Shown here piece by piece: positions 1 to 6,679 of a DNA stretch of 12,999 nucleotides (positions are counted from its first letter, which is position 1; each line of letters begins with the position of its first letter). Location: positions 1-12,999 of the forward strand of contig DOJV01000024.1 of assembly GCA_003511125.1 (NCBI GenBank), written 5' to 3'. Made by a program: the position numbers and the translations under genes. The notes below the pieces were generated by a model. That model saw nothing but the letters and a program-made list of their open reading frames with translations. It did not search any database and was not told where the DNA came from. Source of the DNA: Candidatus Uhrbacteria bacterium (GTDB lineage: Bacteria; Patescibacteriota; Patescibacteriia; UBA9934; GWF2-40-263).

Positions 1-2215
1 GAGCGAGCGAGCGCGGACCCATGCCATAAAGGATACCAAAGTTGATTGCCTTGGCCGCTGAACGCTGTTCTTTAGTAACTTCGCTGTCAGGAATACCCCA
101 GACCTCGGAAGCGGTGTGGGTGTGAATATCCTCGCCTTTTTTGAAAGCACTGATCCAAGATTCGTCTTTGGCGACAATAGCCATGATTCGCAGTTCGATT
201 TGCGAGTAGTCAGCCGAGAGCAAAATTTTACCATGATTGGCGACAAAAGCTCGGCGAATTTTTCGTCCAAGTTCGGTTTTGGTCGGAATGTTTTGTAAGT
301 TTGGATCAGATGAGGAAAGGCGACCGGTCGAGGTGACGGTTTGATTGAACGAAGTGTGAACTCGGCCGTCTTTTTCTAAAAGTTGCGGCAGGGCATCGAT
401 ATAAGTATTTTGCAATTTGGCCAGTTCACGGAACTCCATGATGAGCGGAACAATTTCGTGTTCTTCGAAGATTTTTTCTAGCTCGGGCGCGGCCGTGGAA
501 ATACCTGTTTTGGTTTTTTTAAGTCCTTTGGTTGGTAGTTTTAGTTTTTCAAACAAAACTTCGGCCATTTGCAAAGGTGACTGAATGTTGAATTCTGAGT
601 CGGCGGATTTGTAGATTTTTTTGGTTAGGGTTTCGAGTTGTTTTTTGAAATCTTCGGAAAGCTCTTTTAGAAAATCGGCATCGAGTTCAATGCCATTTTT
701 TTCCATGCGGAAAAGAATCGGAACCAACGGCATTTCGGTTTCGTTAAAAAGTTTGGTGAGTTTGTCATTTTCAAGTTCTTTTTTTAGGGCCTCAAAAATT
801 TTTGGCAAAGTCGCGGCGATTTTGGAAATGTCGGCACGCTCGTCTTTGGTCACGGCGCCGCCTGGCAGTTTTGGTACGACCAGTTTGGCATAGCGATCGC
901 CGAGTTGGTCGAGGTCGTGGTCGCGCTCGCCCGAGGTTAGAAGATAACCGGCGATCATAAGATCAGACCAGGGAAGATTTAGCCAATCAGATATTTTGGC
1001 ACCGGCGCGGTCGAGTAAATGGAGAGATTTTTTAAGATCGTGAATAACGATCGTTTCGGCCGACTCTAAAGCTCGACAAATATCTTCAAGCTCGCCGGTT
1101 TTTGGTAGTGGCACTAAAATACATTCCAGGCCGTTGGAAACCGCGACATAAGTCAGAGGTGCGTCTTCGAATAAAGTTTTGGCCCCCTCTTGAACAACAA
1201 TGGATAAAATTTTGTTTTTTTCGAGCTTTTGCAAAAGCTCGCGGGCTTCGTTTTCGTTTTTGGCGATCAGGCAATCTTCGGACTTGATTTCTTTACGGAC
1301 TTTTTTGGGCGCGCTGGCAACAATCTCGCCAGCCTCGGCGCCTTCGTATTTGCGGAGCAGGCTTTTAAATTCCAAATCACGGAAAATCGTTTTTAAAGAT
1401 TCAATATTTGGTTCCTCGCGTTTTAAATCAAGAAACTCAACCTGGTCGAGGGGCACATCACGAACCAGTTTTACTAACTCGTACGAATCTTCGGCCAATT
1501 GTTCTTGTCCTTCAAGTTTTTTGGCAAACTTTTCTGGAATCTCGCCGGCCTTCAGAGCTTTGAAAATTCCTTTGATGTTACCAAATTTCTGAATCAACTC
1601 TTGAGCCGTCTTTTCGCCAATGCCTTTGATGCCAGGAATGTTGTCCGAAGGATCGCCGCGCAAAGCTTTGTAATCGATGAATTCTTCGGGTGTCAAACCG
1701 TAGCGTTCTTTGACCGCGGCTGGGTCGTAGGTTTTGGTTTCCGAGATGCCTTTGATGAAAACCAAAATGTGGGTCAGCTCGCTCGCTAACTGAAAACTGT
1801 CGGCGTCGCCGGTGGCGATGAGGGTCTGGACTTGGTGGTCCTCGGCTTTTCTACTCAAAGTGGCGATAACATCGTCGGCTTCAAAGCCTTCTTTGGAAAG
1901 ATTTTTTATACCGTATTTTTCCATGATCTCTTGGATCATGGGAATTTGGGCGTAGAGCTCTGGTTCTTTCTTTTCGCGTTGGGCTTTGTATTGTTTAAAT
2001 TTTTCGTGACGAAAAGTTTTGCCCGGTAAATCCCAGGCCACGGCGACGTACTCTGGTTTTAACTGATCGAGCAGTTTTTCCATAATCATGGAAAAACCAT
2101 AAGCGGCATTAACCACCCGGCCGTCGGTTGTGGTCAGGGGCGGCAAAGCGTGCCAGGCGCGGTGCAAAAGGGCGTTGCCGTCGAGGAGAAGGAAGAGTGG
2201 TTTTTTGTCTAACAT
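1..2215 (-). CDS. polA: DNA polymerase I (family A), 3' end of gene missing at window edge
   Basis: Family A DNA polymerase for gap filling and primer removal in replication and repair. The frame is open for 738 codons from an ATG at 2215 and runs off the left edge. The N-terminal 5'-nuclease domain shows LLLDGNALLHRAW (D12), EADDVIATL, a TGDADSFQL variant of the usual TGDxDxxQL, and LRGDPSDNIPGIKGIGEKTA. The polymerase domain shows motif A, ADYSQIELR (D669), and motif B, KAINFGILYGMG (K722). Motif C (HDE) lies beyond the edge. The middle 3'-5' exonuclease-like domain (about residues 320-500) lacks the metal ligands: where DxE is expected the sequence reads ILSIVVQEG, and the second motif, HDLKKSLHLL, also lacks its Asp. 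Proofreading is therefore probably absent, as in Taq-type Pol I. No clear Shine-Dalgarno precedes the start; AGGGG is only 2 nt away. Confidence 0.97.
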   Translation of the reverse strand, partial: MLDKKPLFLLLDGNALLHRAWHALPPLTTTDGRVVNAAYGFSMIMEKLLDQLKPEYVAVAWDLPGKTFRHEKFKQYKAQREKKEPELYAQIPMIQEIMEKYGIKNLSKEGFEADDVIATLSRKAEDHQVQTLIATGDADSFQLASELTHILVFIKGISETKTYDPAAVKERYGLTPEEFIDYKALRGDPSDNIPGIKGIGEKTAQELIQKFGNIKGIFKALKAGEIPEKFAKKLEGQEQLAEDSYELVKLVRDVPLDQVEFLDLKREEPNIESLKTIFRDLEFKSLLRKYEGAEAGEIVASAPKKVRKEIKSEDCLIAKNENEARELLQKLEKNKILSIVVQEGAKTLFEDAPLTYVAVSNGLECILVPLPKTGELEDICRALESAETIVIHDLKKSLHLLDRAGAKISDWLNLPWSDLMIAGYLLTSGERDHDLDQLGDRYAKLVVPKLPGGAVTKDERADISKIAATLPKIFEALKKELENDKLTKLFNETEMPLVPILFRMEKNGIELDADFLKELSEDFKKQLETLTKKIYKSADSEFNIQSPLQMAEVLFEKLKLPTKGLKKTKTGISTAAPELEKIFEEHEIVPLIMEFRELAKLQNTYIDALPQLLEKDGRVHTSFNQTVTSTGRLSSSDPNLQNIPTKTELGRKIRRAFVANHGKILLSADYSQIELRIMAIVAKDESWISAFKKGEDIHTHTASEVWGIPDSEVTKEQRSAAKAINFGILYGMGPRSLA

Positions 2216-2249
2216 AACCCCTGTATCTTACTGGTTTTTACAAAAAAAT

Positions 2250-2300
2250 AAAAGCGTAAATCCGTAAATTTACACTTTTACATTTTTACAATTTTACGCT
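2250..2300 (-). terminator. AT-rich hairpin with T-run between the lipoprotein gene and polA
   Basis: The arms AGCGTAAA (2253-2260) and TTTACGCT (2293-2300) enclose a region with the palindrome GTAAATTTAC (2264-2273) and repeated TTTTAC words. On the minus strand the structure follows the lipoprotein stop directly and continues into TTTTATTTTTTT, so it could end that transcript before polA. The 8-bp outer stem with a long interior is weak for an intrinsic terminator, and it may instead be one copy of an intergenic repeat family. Confidence 0.45.
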
Positions 2301-2308
2301 CCTACAAA

Positions 2309-3319
2309 TTATTCAACTTCGATTTCTACATCCTCGACCAATTCGATTTGTAATAATGTTTGTCTGATTTGTTCTTCGGCTCGTTGTTTTTCGCAGGCCG
2401 AGATTTTTTCAAAATCTCTGGAAACCGTGACTTTGGCGATTTTACCACTGATGATAAATGAAGTTATGACAGTGTTGTATGGCAAACTGCTACGATAACC
2501 CTGGTAGAGCTCGGATTCGGTGGGGCCATTTAGAAGTTCGATAAGCGCGGCTCGACCCACGGCCGAAGTTTCGGCGATTTTTCTGGTGATTGGGAAAACC
2601 GAATTGCAAGAACGGTTGGTGTTTAGACGGTTGTTAGAAAAGTAAATGGCCAGTTCGCTTTGATTGATAGAGAGAAGGTTGAGTGGTAAAGATACTAAGC
2701 CAACTTCGCTCGGTTGTTTGGTGAAAAGTTCCAAGGTAAAGGAATTTGTCTCCAAGGCCGGCAAATAAATTTCGATTCGGAAAGCCGAGTAGGAATTTGT
2801 TTCGCTATCAACCAGAGTTGAGCCGGAAAGTTGAACGGCGTTATTTTTGTCCTTAATTCGCCAATAGATTTTTTGATCGGCGATTTTGGAAAAACCCGCG
2901 ACAACCAGAGGCGAAGTTACTGTGGCCCCGGAATCCGGTGAGACAATTTTTATTTTTTCAAGATCGATTATTTTGATGGAATCGGCAGTAACCACCAAAC
3001 TGGCCAGATCGCGCCAGCCGTTTATTTCCAATAAGGATCCGTTTAAAATATTCCCAGAATCGTTTTGGGTTTGATCGCCGGACAAAATAACCGTTTCGGC
3101 GGCAATTTGTATTTCTTCAGCAAAGCCACCGGAAGTTTCAATTTGGACTTGGTTGGTGTTGCTGTCTAAAGATCGGACCACACCGATTAAATAGATTTCT
3201 TGTTTTTCGGTGGAAATTTTAGGGTTGCTAAAATCTTTTGGGTACTCTAAAGCCTTCTCTAGGCAACCAAGACCAGTGAGAGCCAAACTAATAAATAGAA
3301 TCGGTAGCAAGTATTTCAT
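2309..3319 (-). CDS. Lipoprotein with Gmad2-like and GerMN domains
   Basis: A 336-residue predicted exported lipoprotein. A short hydrophobic signal segment (residues 2-18) ends in LTGLGC, with Cys19 as the likely lipidated residue; the lipobox is imperfect because Gly is at -3. Residues about 41-118 look like a small beta-barrel (DUF5666-like). Residues about 124-216 begin with IVSPDSGATVTSPLVVAG, typical of the Ig-like Gmad2 domain. Residues about 222-336 resemble GerMN: LAIYFSNN, then RAALIELLNGPTESE, then KVTVSRDFE. GerMN domains occur in spore-germination protein GerM but also in lipoproteins of non-sporulating bacteria, so a cell-envelope role is inferred and the substrate is unknown. 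I chose ATG at 3319, because GGGAG (3328-3332) sits 8 nt upstream. A TTG at 3334 is in frame but overlaps that ribosome binding site. Confidence 0.85.
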   Translation of the reverse strand: MKYLLPILFISLALTGLGCLEKALEYPKDFSNPKISTEKQEIYLIGVVRSLDSNTNQVQIETSGGFAEEIQIAAETVILSGDQTQNDSGNILNGSLLEINGWRDLASLVVTADSIKIIDLEKIKIVSPDSGATVTSPLVVAGFSKIADQKIYWRIKDKNNAVQLSGSTLVDSETNSYSAFRIEIYLPALETNSFTLELFTKQPSEVGLVSLPLNLLSINQSELAIYFSNNRLNTNRSCNSVFPITRKIAETSAVGRAALIELLNGPTESELYQGYRSSLPYNTVITSFIISGKIAKVTVSRDFEKISACEKQRAEEQIRQTLLQIELVEDVEIEVE

Positions 3320-3382
3320 AGCTTTTACTCCCAAAGATTACTTAAAAAGCCCGGTTTAGTAAAGGGATAAACTGTGGAGGTC

Positions 3383-3411
3383 TTGACTGGGGCCTTTTTT
3401 GGGAGTATTCT
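3383..3411 (+). promoter_or_regulatory. Sigma-70-type promoter upstream of tRNA-His
   Basis: TTGACT (3383-3388), a 17-nt spacer, then TATTCT (3406-3411). The expected start is near 3418, giving a leader of about 68 nt before the tRNA. That leader includes the palindrome at 3433-3467, which must be read through or bypassed by a second promoter. Confidence 0.6.
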
Positions 3412-3432
3412 TGGACTTGTTGGTGAAGTGAA

Positions 3433-3467
3433 AAAAGTCGTAAAAGACGTAAATTTACGACTTTTAC
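3433..3467. repeat. AT-rich palindrome with two alternative hairpins
   Basis: Two mutually exclusive pairings are visible. AAAAGTCGTAAA (3433-3444) pairs with TTTACGACTTTT (3454-3465) over 12 perfect base pairs. Alternatively 3440-3453 pairs with 3454-3467 around the centre AAATTT over 14 positions with one A/A mismatch. It is followed by CATTTTTT on the plus strand and by TTTTTTCAC on the minus strand, so it is terminator-like in both directions. It shares the words GTAAATTTAC and TTTTACA with the hairpin at 2250-2300. Confidence 0.7.
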
Positions 3468-3485
3468 ATTTTTTGCCAAAAATAC

Positions 3486-3560
3486 GGCGGTCATAGCTCA
3501 ATGGTAGAGCACCGGGTTGTGGTCCCGGCCACACGGGTTCAATTCCCGTTGATCGCCCCA
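3486..3560 (+). tRNA. tRNA-His (anticodon GTG)
   Basis: Full cloverleaf. The acceptor stem GCGGTCA pairs with TGATCGC, including one G-U pair, and an extra encoded G at -1 (3486) faces C73, the identity feature of histidine tRNA. The D arm is AGCTC...GAGC. The anticodon stem is CCGGG/CCCGG with loop TTGTGGT, giving anticodon GTG. The T arm is ACGGG TTCAATT CCCGT. The CCA end is encoded at 3558-3560. An upstream promoter (3383-3411) and a downstream terminator (3605-3640) suggest a single-gene transcript. Confidence 0.96.
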
Positions 3561-3600
3561 TCCCTCGTCGTCCAAACTTGGTTGGGACTATGGGGGATGG
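3558..3600 (+). other. Stem-loop directly after tRNA-His
   Basis: CCATCCC, beginning within the tRNA CCA end, pairs with GGGATGG ending at 3600. An inner GTCCAA/TTGGGAC pairing with one bulge lies inside it. It could be a 3' trailer structure involved in processing, or chance. No product is proposed. Confidence 0.35.
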
Positions 3601-3604
3601 TAGC

Positions 3605-3640
3605 AAAAAAAAGTCTCCTGGCGGAGGCTTTTTTGTTTTT
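3605..3640 (+). terminator. Intrinsic terminator of tRNA-His
   Basis: A GTCTCC TGGC GGAGGC hairpin with one G-U pair, flanked by an A-run and followed by TTTTTTGTTTTT. It ends the tRNA transcript just upstream of pgeF. Confidence 0.85.
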
Positions 3641-3649
3641 CGACTATTC

Positions 3650-3658
3650 TGTTAAAAT
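3650..3658 (+). promoter_or_regulatory. Extended -10 element for pgeF
   Basis: TGTTAAAAT fits TGnTAnnAT and lies 12 nt before the pgeF ATG, predicting a leader of only about 6 nt. No good -35 is visible. The same nonamer recurs upstream of the next gene (4367-4375). Confidence 0.4.
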
Positions 3659-3670
3659 GAATTTAAACTT

Positions 3671-4354
3671 ATGTCTAAATTTTTTTATTTCGGTACTTCC
3701 AAAAAGTCAGATGGGCAAATGCTTTTGTCTGCCGGTTCGGAGGCGAAAGAAAATCGAGAAAAGTTTTTTTCTCGAATCGGGATTGATCCGACCCAGGTTG
3801 TTGGTACGATTTTGGAACACGGAACAAACGTTACGACCGTTGTCGCAGAAGACGCTGGAAAGATTTTTGAAAAAAACGACGGTTTGATTACGGCCGAGAA
3901 AAATTTGTGTCTCACTGTGACGGTAAGCGATTGCCTGCCGATATTTTTTTACGACGAGTCCAGCGGCATCATCGGAATCGCTCATGCCGGCTGGCGCGGG
4001 GTGGTGAAGGGAATTGCTCGCGAGATGATTTTGAAAATGAAACAAGAATTTTCTTCCGAACCGGAAAAAATCAAAGCTATCATCGGACCGCATATTAAAA
4101 AATGCCATTTTGAAATTCGAGAAAATATTTTGTCAGAGTTTGTCGAGTATCCGCAATTTGTTTATCGCGAGAGTGGAAAGATTTTTGTCGATCTTGAGCA
4201 GATTATTCGGGCGCAGTTACTCGAGGTTGGGGTGCTCGAGGAAAATATCGAGTTATCGTCGGTTTGTACTTTTTGCGATCAGAGTTATTTTTCGTGGCGA
4301 CGAGATAAACCGGAAAGCGTGGTTTCGCAGGTGGCTTATGTTTGGCTGGAATAA
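3671..4354 (+). CDS. pgeF: Purine nucleoside phosphorylase / laccase-domain protein, PgeF-YfiH family
   Basis: The 227-residue product belongs to the cytosolic YfiH/YlmD/LACC1 family, whose members phosphorolyse or deaminate purine nucleosides and were formerly called multicopper polyphenol oxidases. The metal/active-site set is present: His50 in LEHGTNV, Cys88 in SDCLP, and His105 in the signature GIAHAGWRGVVKG. Further family blocks are AIIGPHIKKCHFEI (137-149) and CTFCDQSYFSWRRDK (199-213). It is somewhat shorter than typical members (about 240-260 residues), mostly at the N-terminus. The start is ATG 3671, with no Shine-Dalgarno but an extended -10 just upstream, suggesting a nearly leaderless message. 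A peptidoglycan-editing role (known for E. coli PgeF) is possible; nothing nearby supports it specifically. Confidence 0.92.
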   Translation: MSKFFYFGTSKKSDGQMLLSAGSEAKENREKFFSRIGIDPTQVVGTILEHGTNVTTVVAEDAGKIFEKNDGLITAEKNLCLTVTVSDCLPIFFYDESSGIIGIAHAGWRGVVKGIAREMILKMKQEFSSEPEKIKAIIGPHIKKCHFEIRENILSEFVEYPQFVYRESGKIFVDLEQIIRAQLLEVGVLEENIELSSVCTFCDQSYFSWRRDKPESVVSQVAYVWLE

Positions 4355-4366
4355 AAACGAATTTTT

Positions 4367-4375
4367 TGTTAAAAT
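4367..4375 (+). promoter_or_regulatory. Extended -10 element upstream of the 4406 gene
   Basis: TGTTAAAAT lies 30 nt before the ATG at 4406 and is identical to the element upstream of pgeF. It predicts a leader of about 24 nt. There is no clear -35. Confidence 0.4.
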
Positions 4376-4405
4376 ATTTTTGGAAATTATTCTTACTTTT
4401 TCAAT

Positions 4406-4861
4406 ATGTCAGAGATAAAAAATTACCAAGGGGAAATTTACAGGGGGGGGCAAAAGGAGGGGGATCGGTTGGAGTATTCAATTTGGCTAGAGAAAGCCGC
4501 TGAGCTTCTCGGTGAAATCGAAAAGATTCGTCGGGAAATCGTCAGAATTGCTGAAGAAGAGCCTTTGGCTGGTACTGAGTTTAAGGCTTATCAAACTTTT
4601 AGAGATATTTCTGAGGCCATCAATGAAACTCAAAAGATTTTAAAAAAAGGCGGGTTGAACATTTATCGCGAAAAGAGATTAAAAAATTTTGTTGAACAAT
4701 TTGAAAAAGCAATCGAGGCTAGTGAACAACTGCAAAAAATCAAAGCTTTTCGTGGACAGACTTCTATGTTGGTGGAAAAAGTGCGGGCATTAATTATTCT
4801 TGACCATGATGTTGAGTTGGACTTAAAAAATCGTCGAGGTTTTTCTGATAAAAATGTTTAA
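4406..4861 (+). CDS. Hypothetical coiled-coil protein
   Basis: I do not recognise this 151-residue protein. It has no signal peptide, membrane segment or cysteine pattern. It is rich in Glu, Lys and Leu, with helical and probably coiled-coil stretches at about 28-55 (WLEKAAELLGEIEKIRREIV) and 85-130. The start is uncertain. ATG 4406 has an extended -10 upstream but no Shine-Dalgarno. An in-frame TTG at 4469 (residue 22) is preceded by AGGAGG about 8 nt upstream (4455-4460), so a 130-residue form is possible. A run of eight G (4443-4450) lies between the two starts. It is 51 nt downstream of pgeF and closed by a strong terminator. Confidence 0.7.
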   Translation: MSEIKNYQGEIYRGGQKEGDRLEYSIWLEKAAELLGEIEKIRREIVRIAEEEPLAGTEFKAYQTFRDISEAINETQKILKKGGLNIYREKRLKNFVEQFEKAIEASEQLQKIKAFRGQTSMLVEKVRALIILDHDVELDLKNRRGFSDKNV

Positions 4862-4863
4862 TT

Positions 4864-4900
4864 AAGTTAAAAACCTCCGTTAACCGGAGGTTTTTAACTT
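4864..4900. terminator. Bidirectional intrinsic terminator between convergent genes
   Basis: Sixteen perfect base pairs: AAGTTAAAAACCTCCG (4864-4879) with CGGAGGTTTTTAACTT (4885-4900) and loop TTAAC. The A/T-rich lower stem gives a T-run in either direction, so it serves the plus-strand gene ending at 4861 and the minus-strand gene ending at 4924. Confidence 0.9.
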
Positions 4901-4923
4901 CTATAAAGAACAGATGGTCGCGT

Positions 4924-5661
4924 TTATTTTACTTCAAAAGTTTTCACTACCTGTTCCGCCACCAACAACAAGGTTTCGGTCTTTTCCGTGGTCGCAGTTT
5001 TGGCCTCTAGTTTGTAAATCTTGTCTTCGTCATTTATGAAATATTGAATAATGGTGTAGGCCGGACCCTCGATGTAGCAAACTTTCAAACACTGGAAGGT
5101 GATTTTTTTTGCTTCGACACCGTTTTTTAATTCGACTTGTTCTGTAGTAACCACAATATCTTCGGTGGTAATTTCGTTGTAAGGCGGGGTAGCCGATTCT
5201 TTCATAAATTCAATTTGCAAAGCCGCTTGGTCTTCATTAAGAGCAAATTCTTTTACGATTTCGTCAAAAGTTTTTTCGCCTTTTTCCAGATAAGAGATGT
5301 CTAGTATTACAACATCTGGATCGGTATAGGCATCGTCGCTTACGCCACTTTCAAGCTTGACGACTGTCAGGAATTTTTTTGTGCCATCGCCAGTGGCGTT
5401 CGGAACAGAAGAGATCCAGGTTTTTGGGGCGTTGATTGTAAAATTGTCGGTTTCAATTTTTTGCCAGCCTTCAGGAAGGGCTTCAGCCGTGATTTCGGCT
5501 TCTGTTTCGGGGTCGTTTTGTTCTGGAATCTTGGTTTCTTGAGTTGTTTTTTGACTTTCCTTCGGAAAATCAATTGGTTTCGGAGCCATAATTCGTGAAA
5601 CAAAAATCAGGGCGGCAATGCCGACAATGACCACGGAAATCCAGACAGCTTGAGTTTTCAT
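4924..5661 (-). CDS. Hypothetical single-TM anchored extracytoplasmic protein
   Basis: The 245-residue product is not recognised by name. Residues 6-25 (VWISVVIVGIAALIFVSR) form one N-terminal membrane helix. A Pro/Glu/Thr/Gln-rich linker (about 27-60) follows, then a globular part starting with LPEGWQKIETDNFTINAPKT. This F-x-I-x-x-P-x-x-W opening is reminiscent of PsbP-like or lipoprotein-type domains, but the resemblance is weak. Two cysteines in CLKVC (about residues 196-200) could form a disulfide. It is probably anchored in the cytoplasmic membrane and faces outward. It is transcribed divergently from the 5724 gene, and no Shine-Dalgarno is seen. Confidence 0.8.
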   Translation of the reverse strand: MKTQAVWISVVIVGIAALIFVSRIMAPKPIDFPKESQKTTQETKIPEQNDPETEAEITAEALPEGWQKIETDNFTINAPKTWISSVPNATGDGTKKFLTVVKLESGVSDDAYTDPDVVILDISYLEKGEKTFDEIVKEFALNEDQAALQIEFMKESATPPYNEITTEDIVVTTEQVELKNGVEAKKITFQCLKVCYIEGPAYTIIQYFINDEDKIYKLEAKTATTEKTETLLLVAEQVVKTFEVK

Positions 5662-5690
5662 AGAAAATGGGGGTTATTTTTCAATTTTTA

Positions 5691-5699
5691 TGTTATCAT
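5691..5699. promoter_or_regulatory. Shared AT-rich divergent promoter region
   Basis: On the plus strand TGTTATCAT is an extended -10 (TGn + TATCAT) 24 nt before the ATG at 5724. The same bases read TGATAACAT on the minus strand (TGn + TAACAT), 31-37 nt before the start at 5661. Overlapping elements would make the two genes compete for polymerase. The -35 boxes are poor on both sides. Confidence 0.35.
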
Positions 5700-5723
5700 G
5701 TAATAAATTAAAGATAAAATTAT

Positions 5724-6422
5724 ATGAGCGAAGTTTTTCCAAATTTACCAGAGTCCCAGCCGACTCCATCGCGGGTTCGAGAAGTCAAAAAACATCCACA
5801 AAAAACTACTGATACCGCCGGCCGACCTTTGTTATCGAAAGAATTTTCCGGTTTAATGTCCGGATTTCAGGCCGAGGCTGATTTAAACCGGCGCGCTGAA
5901 TTGTCGGCGGCCATGGCTTCGGCCGAAAAATCGGCCGAAAAAAGTGTTGAGCGTCGTGCTCGATTATCGCAAACTGCCGCCGAGATCGCTCGCGAACAAT
6001 CGACTTTGGCGAAACCAAAAGAACTTTCGGTTCAGGATTTTACTCGGCGTTTAGAAAATCTACGCGCCAACCGTAAACAGCTTTCGTTTTTCGACTTTTC
6101 TGGTAAACGATCTATCGACAAACAAATTACACGAACCGAGGAACAACTCGCAAAAGCCAAAGAAAATCGTCGCTCAACCGCCGGAAAAATCGTCGCCGAA
6201 AAACTTAAAGAATTCGCGCCAATCAGAGAATTGCCGGCCGAAGCCATGGTAGAAGTTTCTAATTCCGAGGCCAACCTCGCAGTCAAACAGCTCGAATTAA
6301 ACAGCTTGTCGGCTCTCAACGTCTTCAATTGGTCTGCTCGTTCTCGTCTTCAAGAAGAAATCAATGTTCTTAAAAAGAAAATCGCCAGAGAAAAAATTGC
6401 CGCGGTTTTGAAGGGAAAATAG
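5724..6422 (+). CDS. Hypothetical coiled-coil protein, Ala/Glu/Lys/Arg-rich
   Basis: The 232-residue product is not recognised. There is no signal peptide or membrane helix, so it is probably cytoplasmic. The N-terminal 40 residues are Pro/Ser/Thr-rich and likely disordered. The rest is nearly all charged helix with probable coiled coils at about 50-95 and 105-160. The motif LSFFDFSGKRSIDKQI (about 118-133) recurs in related form near the C-terminus as LNVFNWSARSRLQEEI (about 197-212). This looks like an internal repeat: each copy has helix, aromatic turn (FFDFSGK / VFNWSAR), then helix. Codon choice resembles the neighbouring genes. It ends at a bidirectional terminator and stands alone as a transcription unit. 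Confidence 0.8.
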   Translation: MSEVFPNLPESQPTPSRVREVKKHPQKTTDTAGRPLLSKEFSGLMSGFQAEADLNRRAELSAAMASAEKSAEKSVERRARLSQTAAEIAREQSTLAKPKELSVQDFTRRLENLRANRKQLSFFDFSGKRSIDKQITRTEEQLAKAKENRRSTAGKIVAEKLKEFAPIRELPAEAMVEVSNSEANLAVKQLELNSLSALNVFNWSARSRLQEEINVLKKKIAREKIAAVLKGK

Positions 6423-6433
6423 GAAAAAAATAA

Positions 6434-6470
6434 AAAAAGTAGGGGCAAAAATTTTCTGCCCCTACTTTTT
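6434..6470. terminator. Bidirectional intrinsic terminator
   Basis: AAAAAGTAGGGGCA (6434-6447) pairs perfectly with TGCCCCTACTTTTT (6457-6470) around a 9-nt loop. It lies 12 nt after the plus-strand stop at 6422 and downstream of the minus-strand tRNA-Arg, so it can serve both. Confidence 0.9.
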
Positions 6471-6509
6471 GAAATTTCAACATTTTTGGAATTTGGAATT
6501 TACGACAAG

Positions 6510-6584
6510 TGGTACCCCCAGAGAGAATCGAACTCCCATCAAGGCCTTAGAAGAGCCCTGCTCTATCCGTTGAGCTATGGGGGC
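6510..6584 (-). tRNA. tRNA-Arg (anticodon TCT)
   Basis: Reads leftward. The acceptor stem GCCCCCA pairs with TGGGGGT, including a G-U first pair. Discriminator A and an encoded CCA follow (CCA at 6510-6512). The D arm is AGCTC...GAGC. The anticodon stem is GGGCT/GGCCT with loop CTTCTAA, giving anticodon TCT. The T arm is GGGAG TTCGATT CTCTC. It would decode AGA and AGG. Confidence 0.94.
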
Positions 6585-6592
6585 GGGTTTGG

Positions 6593-6598
6593 ATTTTA
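6593..6598 (-). promoter_or_regulatory. Possible -10 box of tRNA-Arg
   Basis: On the minus strand TAAAAT ends 8 nt before the tRNA 5' end, which would place the start at or next to the mature end. No -35 match is seen. The flanks contain a small inverted repeat, AGCTTGTAG (6598-6606) with CTACAAGCT (6646-6654). Confidence 0.3.
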
Positions 6599-6665
6599 GC
6601 TTGTAGTTTGTAGGGGGTGGGTGGTTTGTTTCCGCGGGTTACTTCCTACAAGCTCCGCAACACGA

Positions 6666-6671
6666 TATACT
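6666..6671 (+). promoter_or_regulatory. -10 box for a leaderless presenilin-like gene
   Basis: TATACT ends 8 nt before the ATG at 6680, so transcription should begin at or within about 2 nt of the start codon. The -35 region at the right distance (TTCCTA, 6643-6648) is weak. Confidence 0.5.
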
Positions 6672-6679
6672 TTATATGT

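Noticed and set aside
3501..3887. 128-codon plus-strand frame overlapping tRNA-His and pgeF
   Set aside because: It runs through the tRNA and its terminator and is a shadow frame of pgeF.
6617..6679. Upstream in-frame start for the presenilin-like gene
   Set aside because: It would place the TATACT -10 box inside the coding region and adds residues unlike the family N-terminus.
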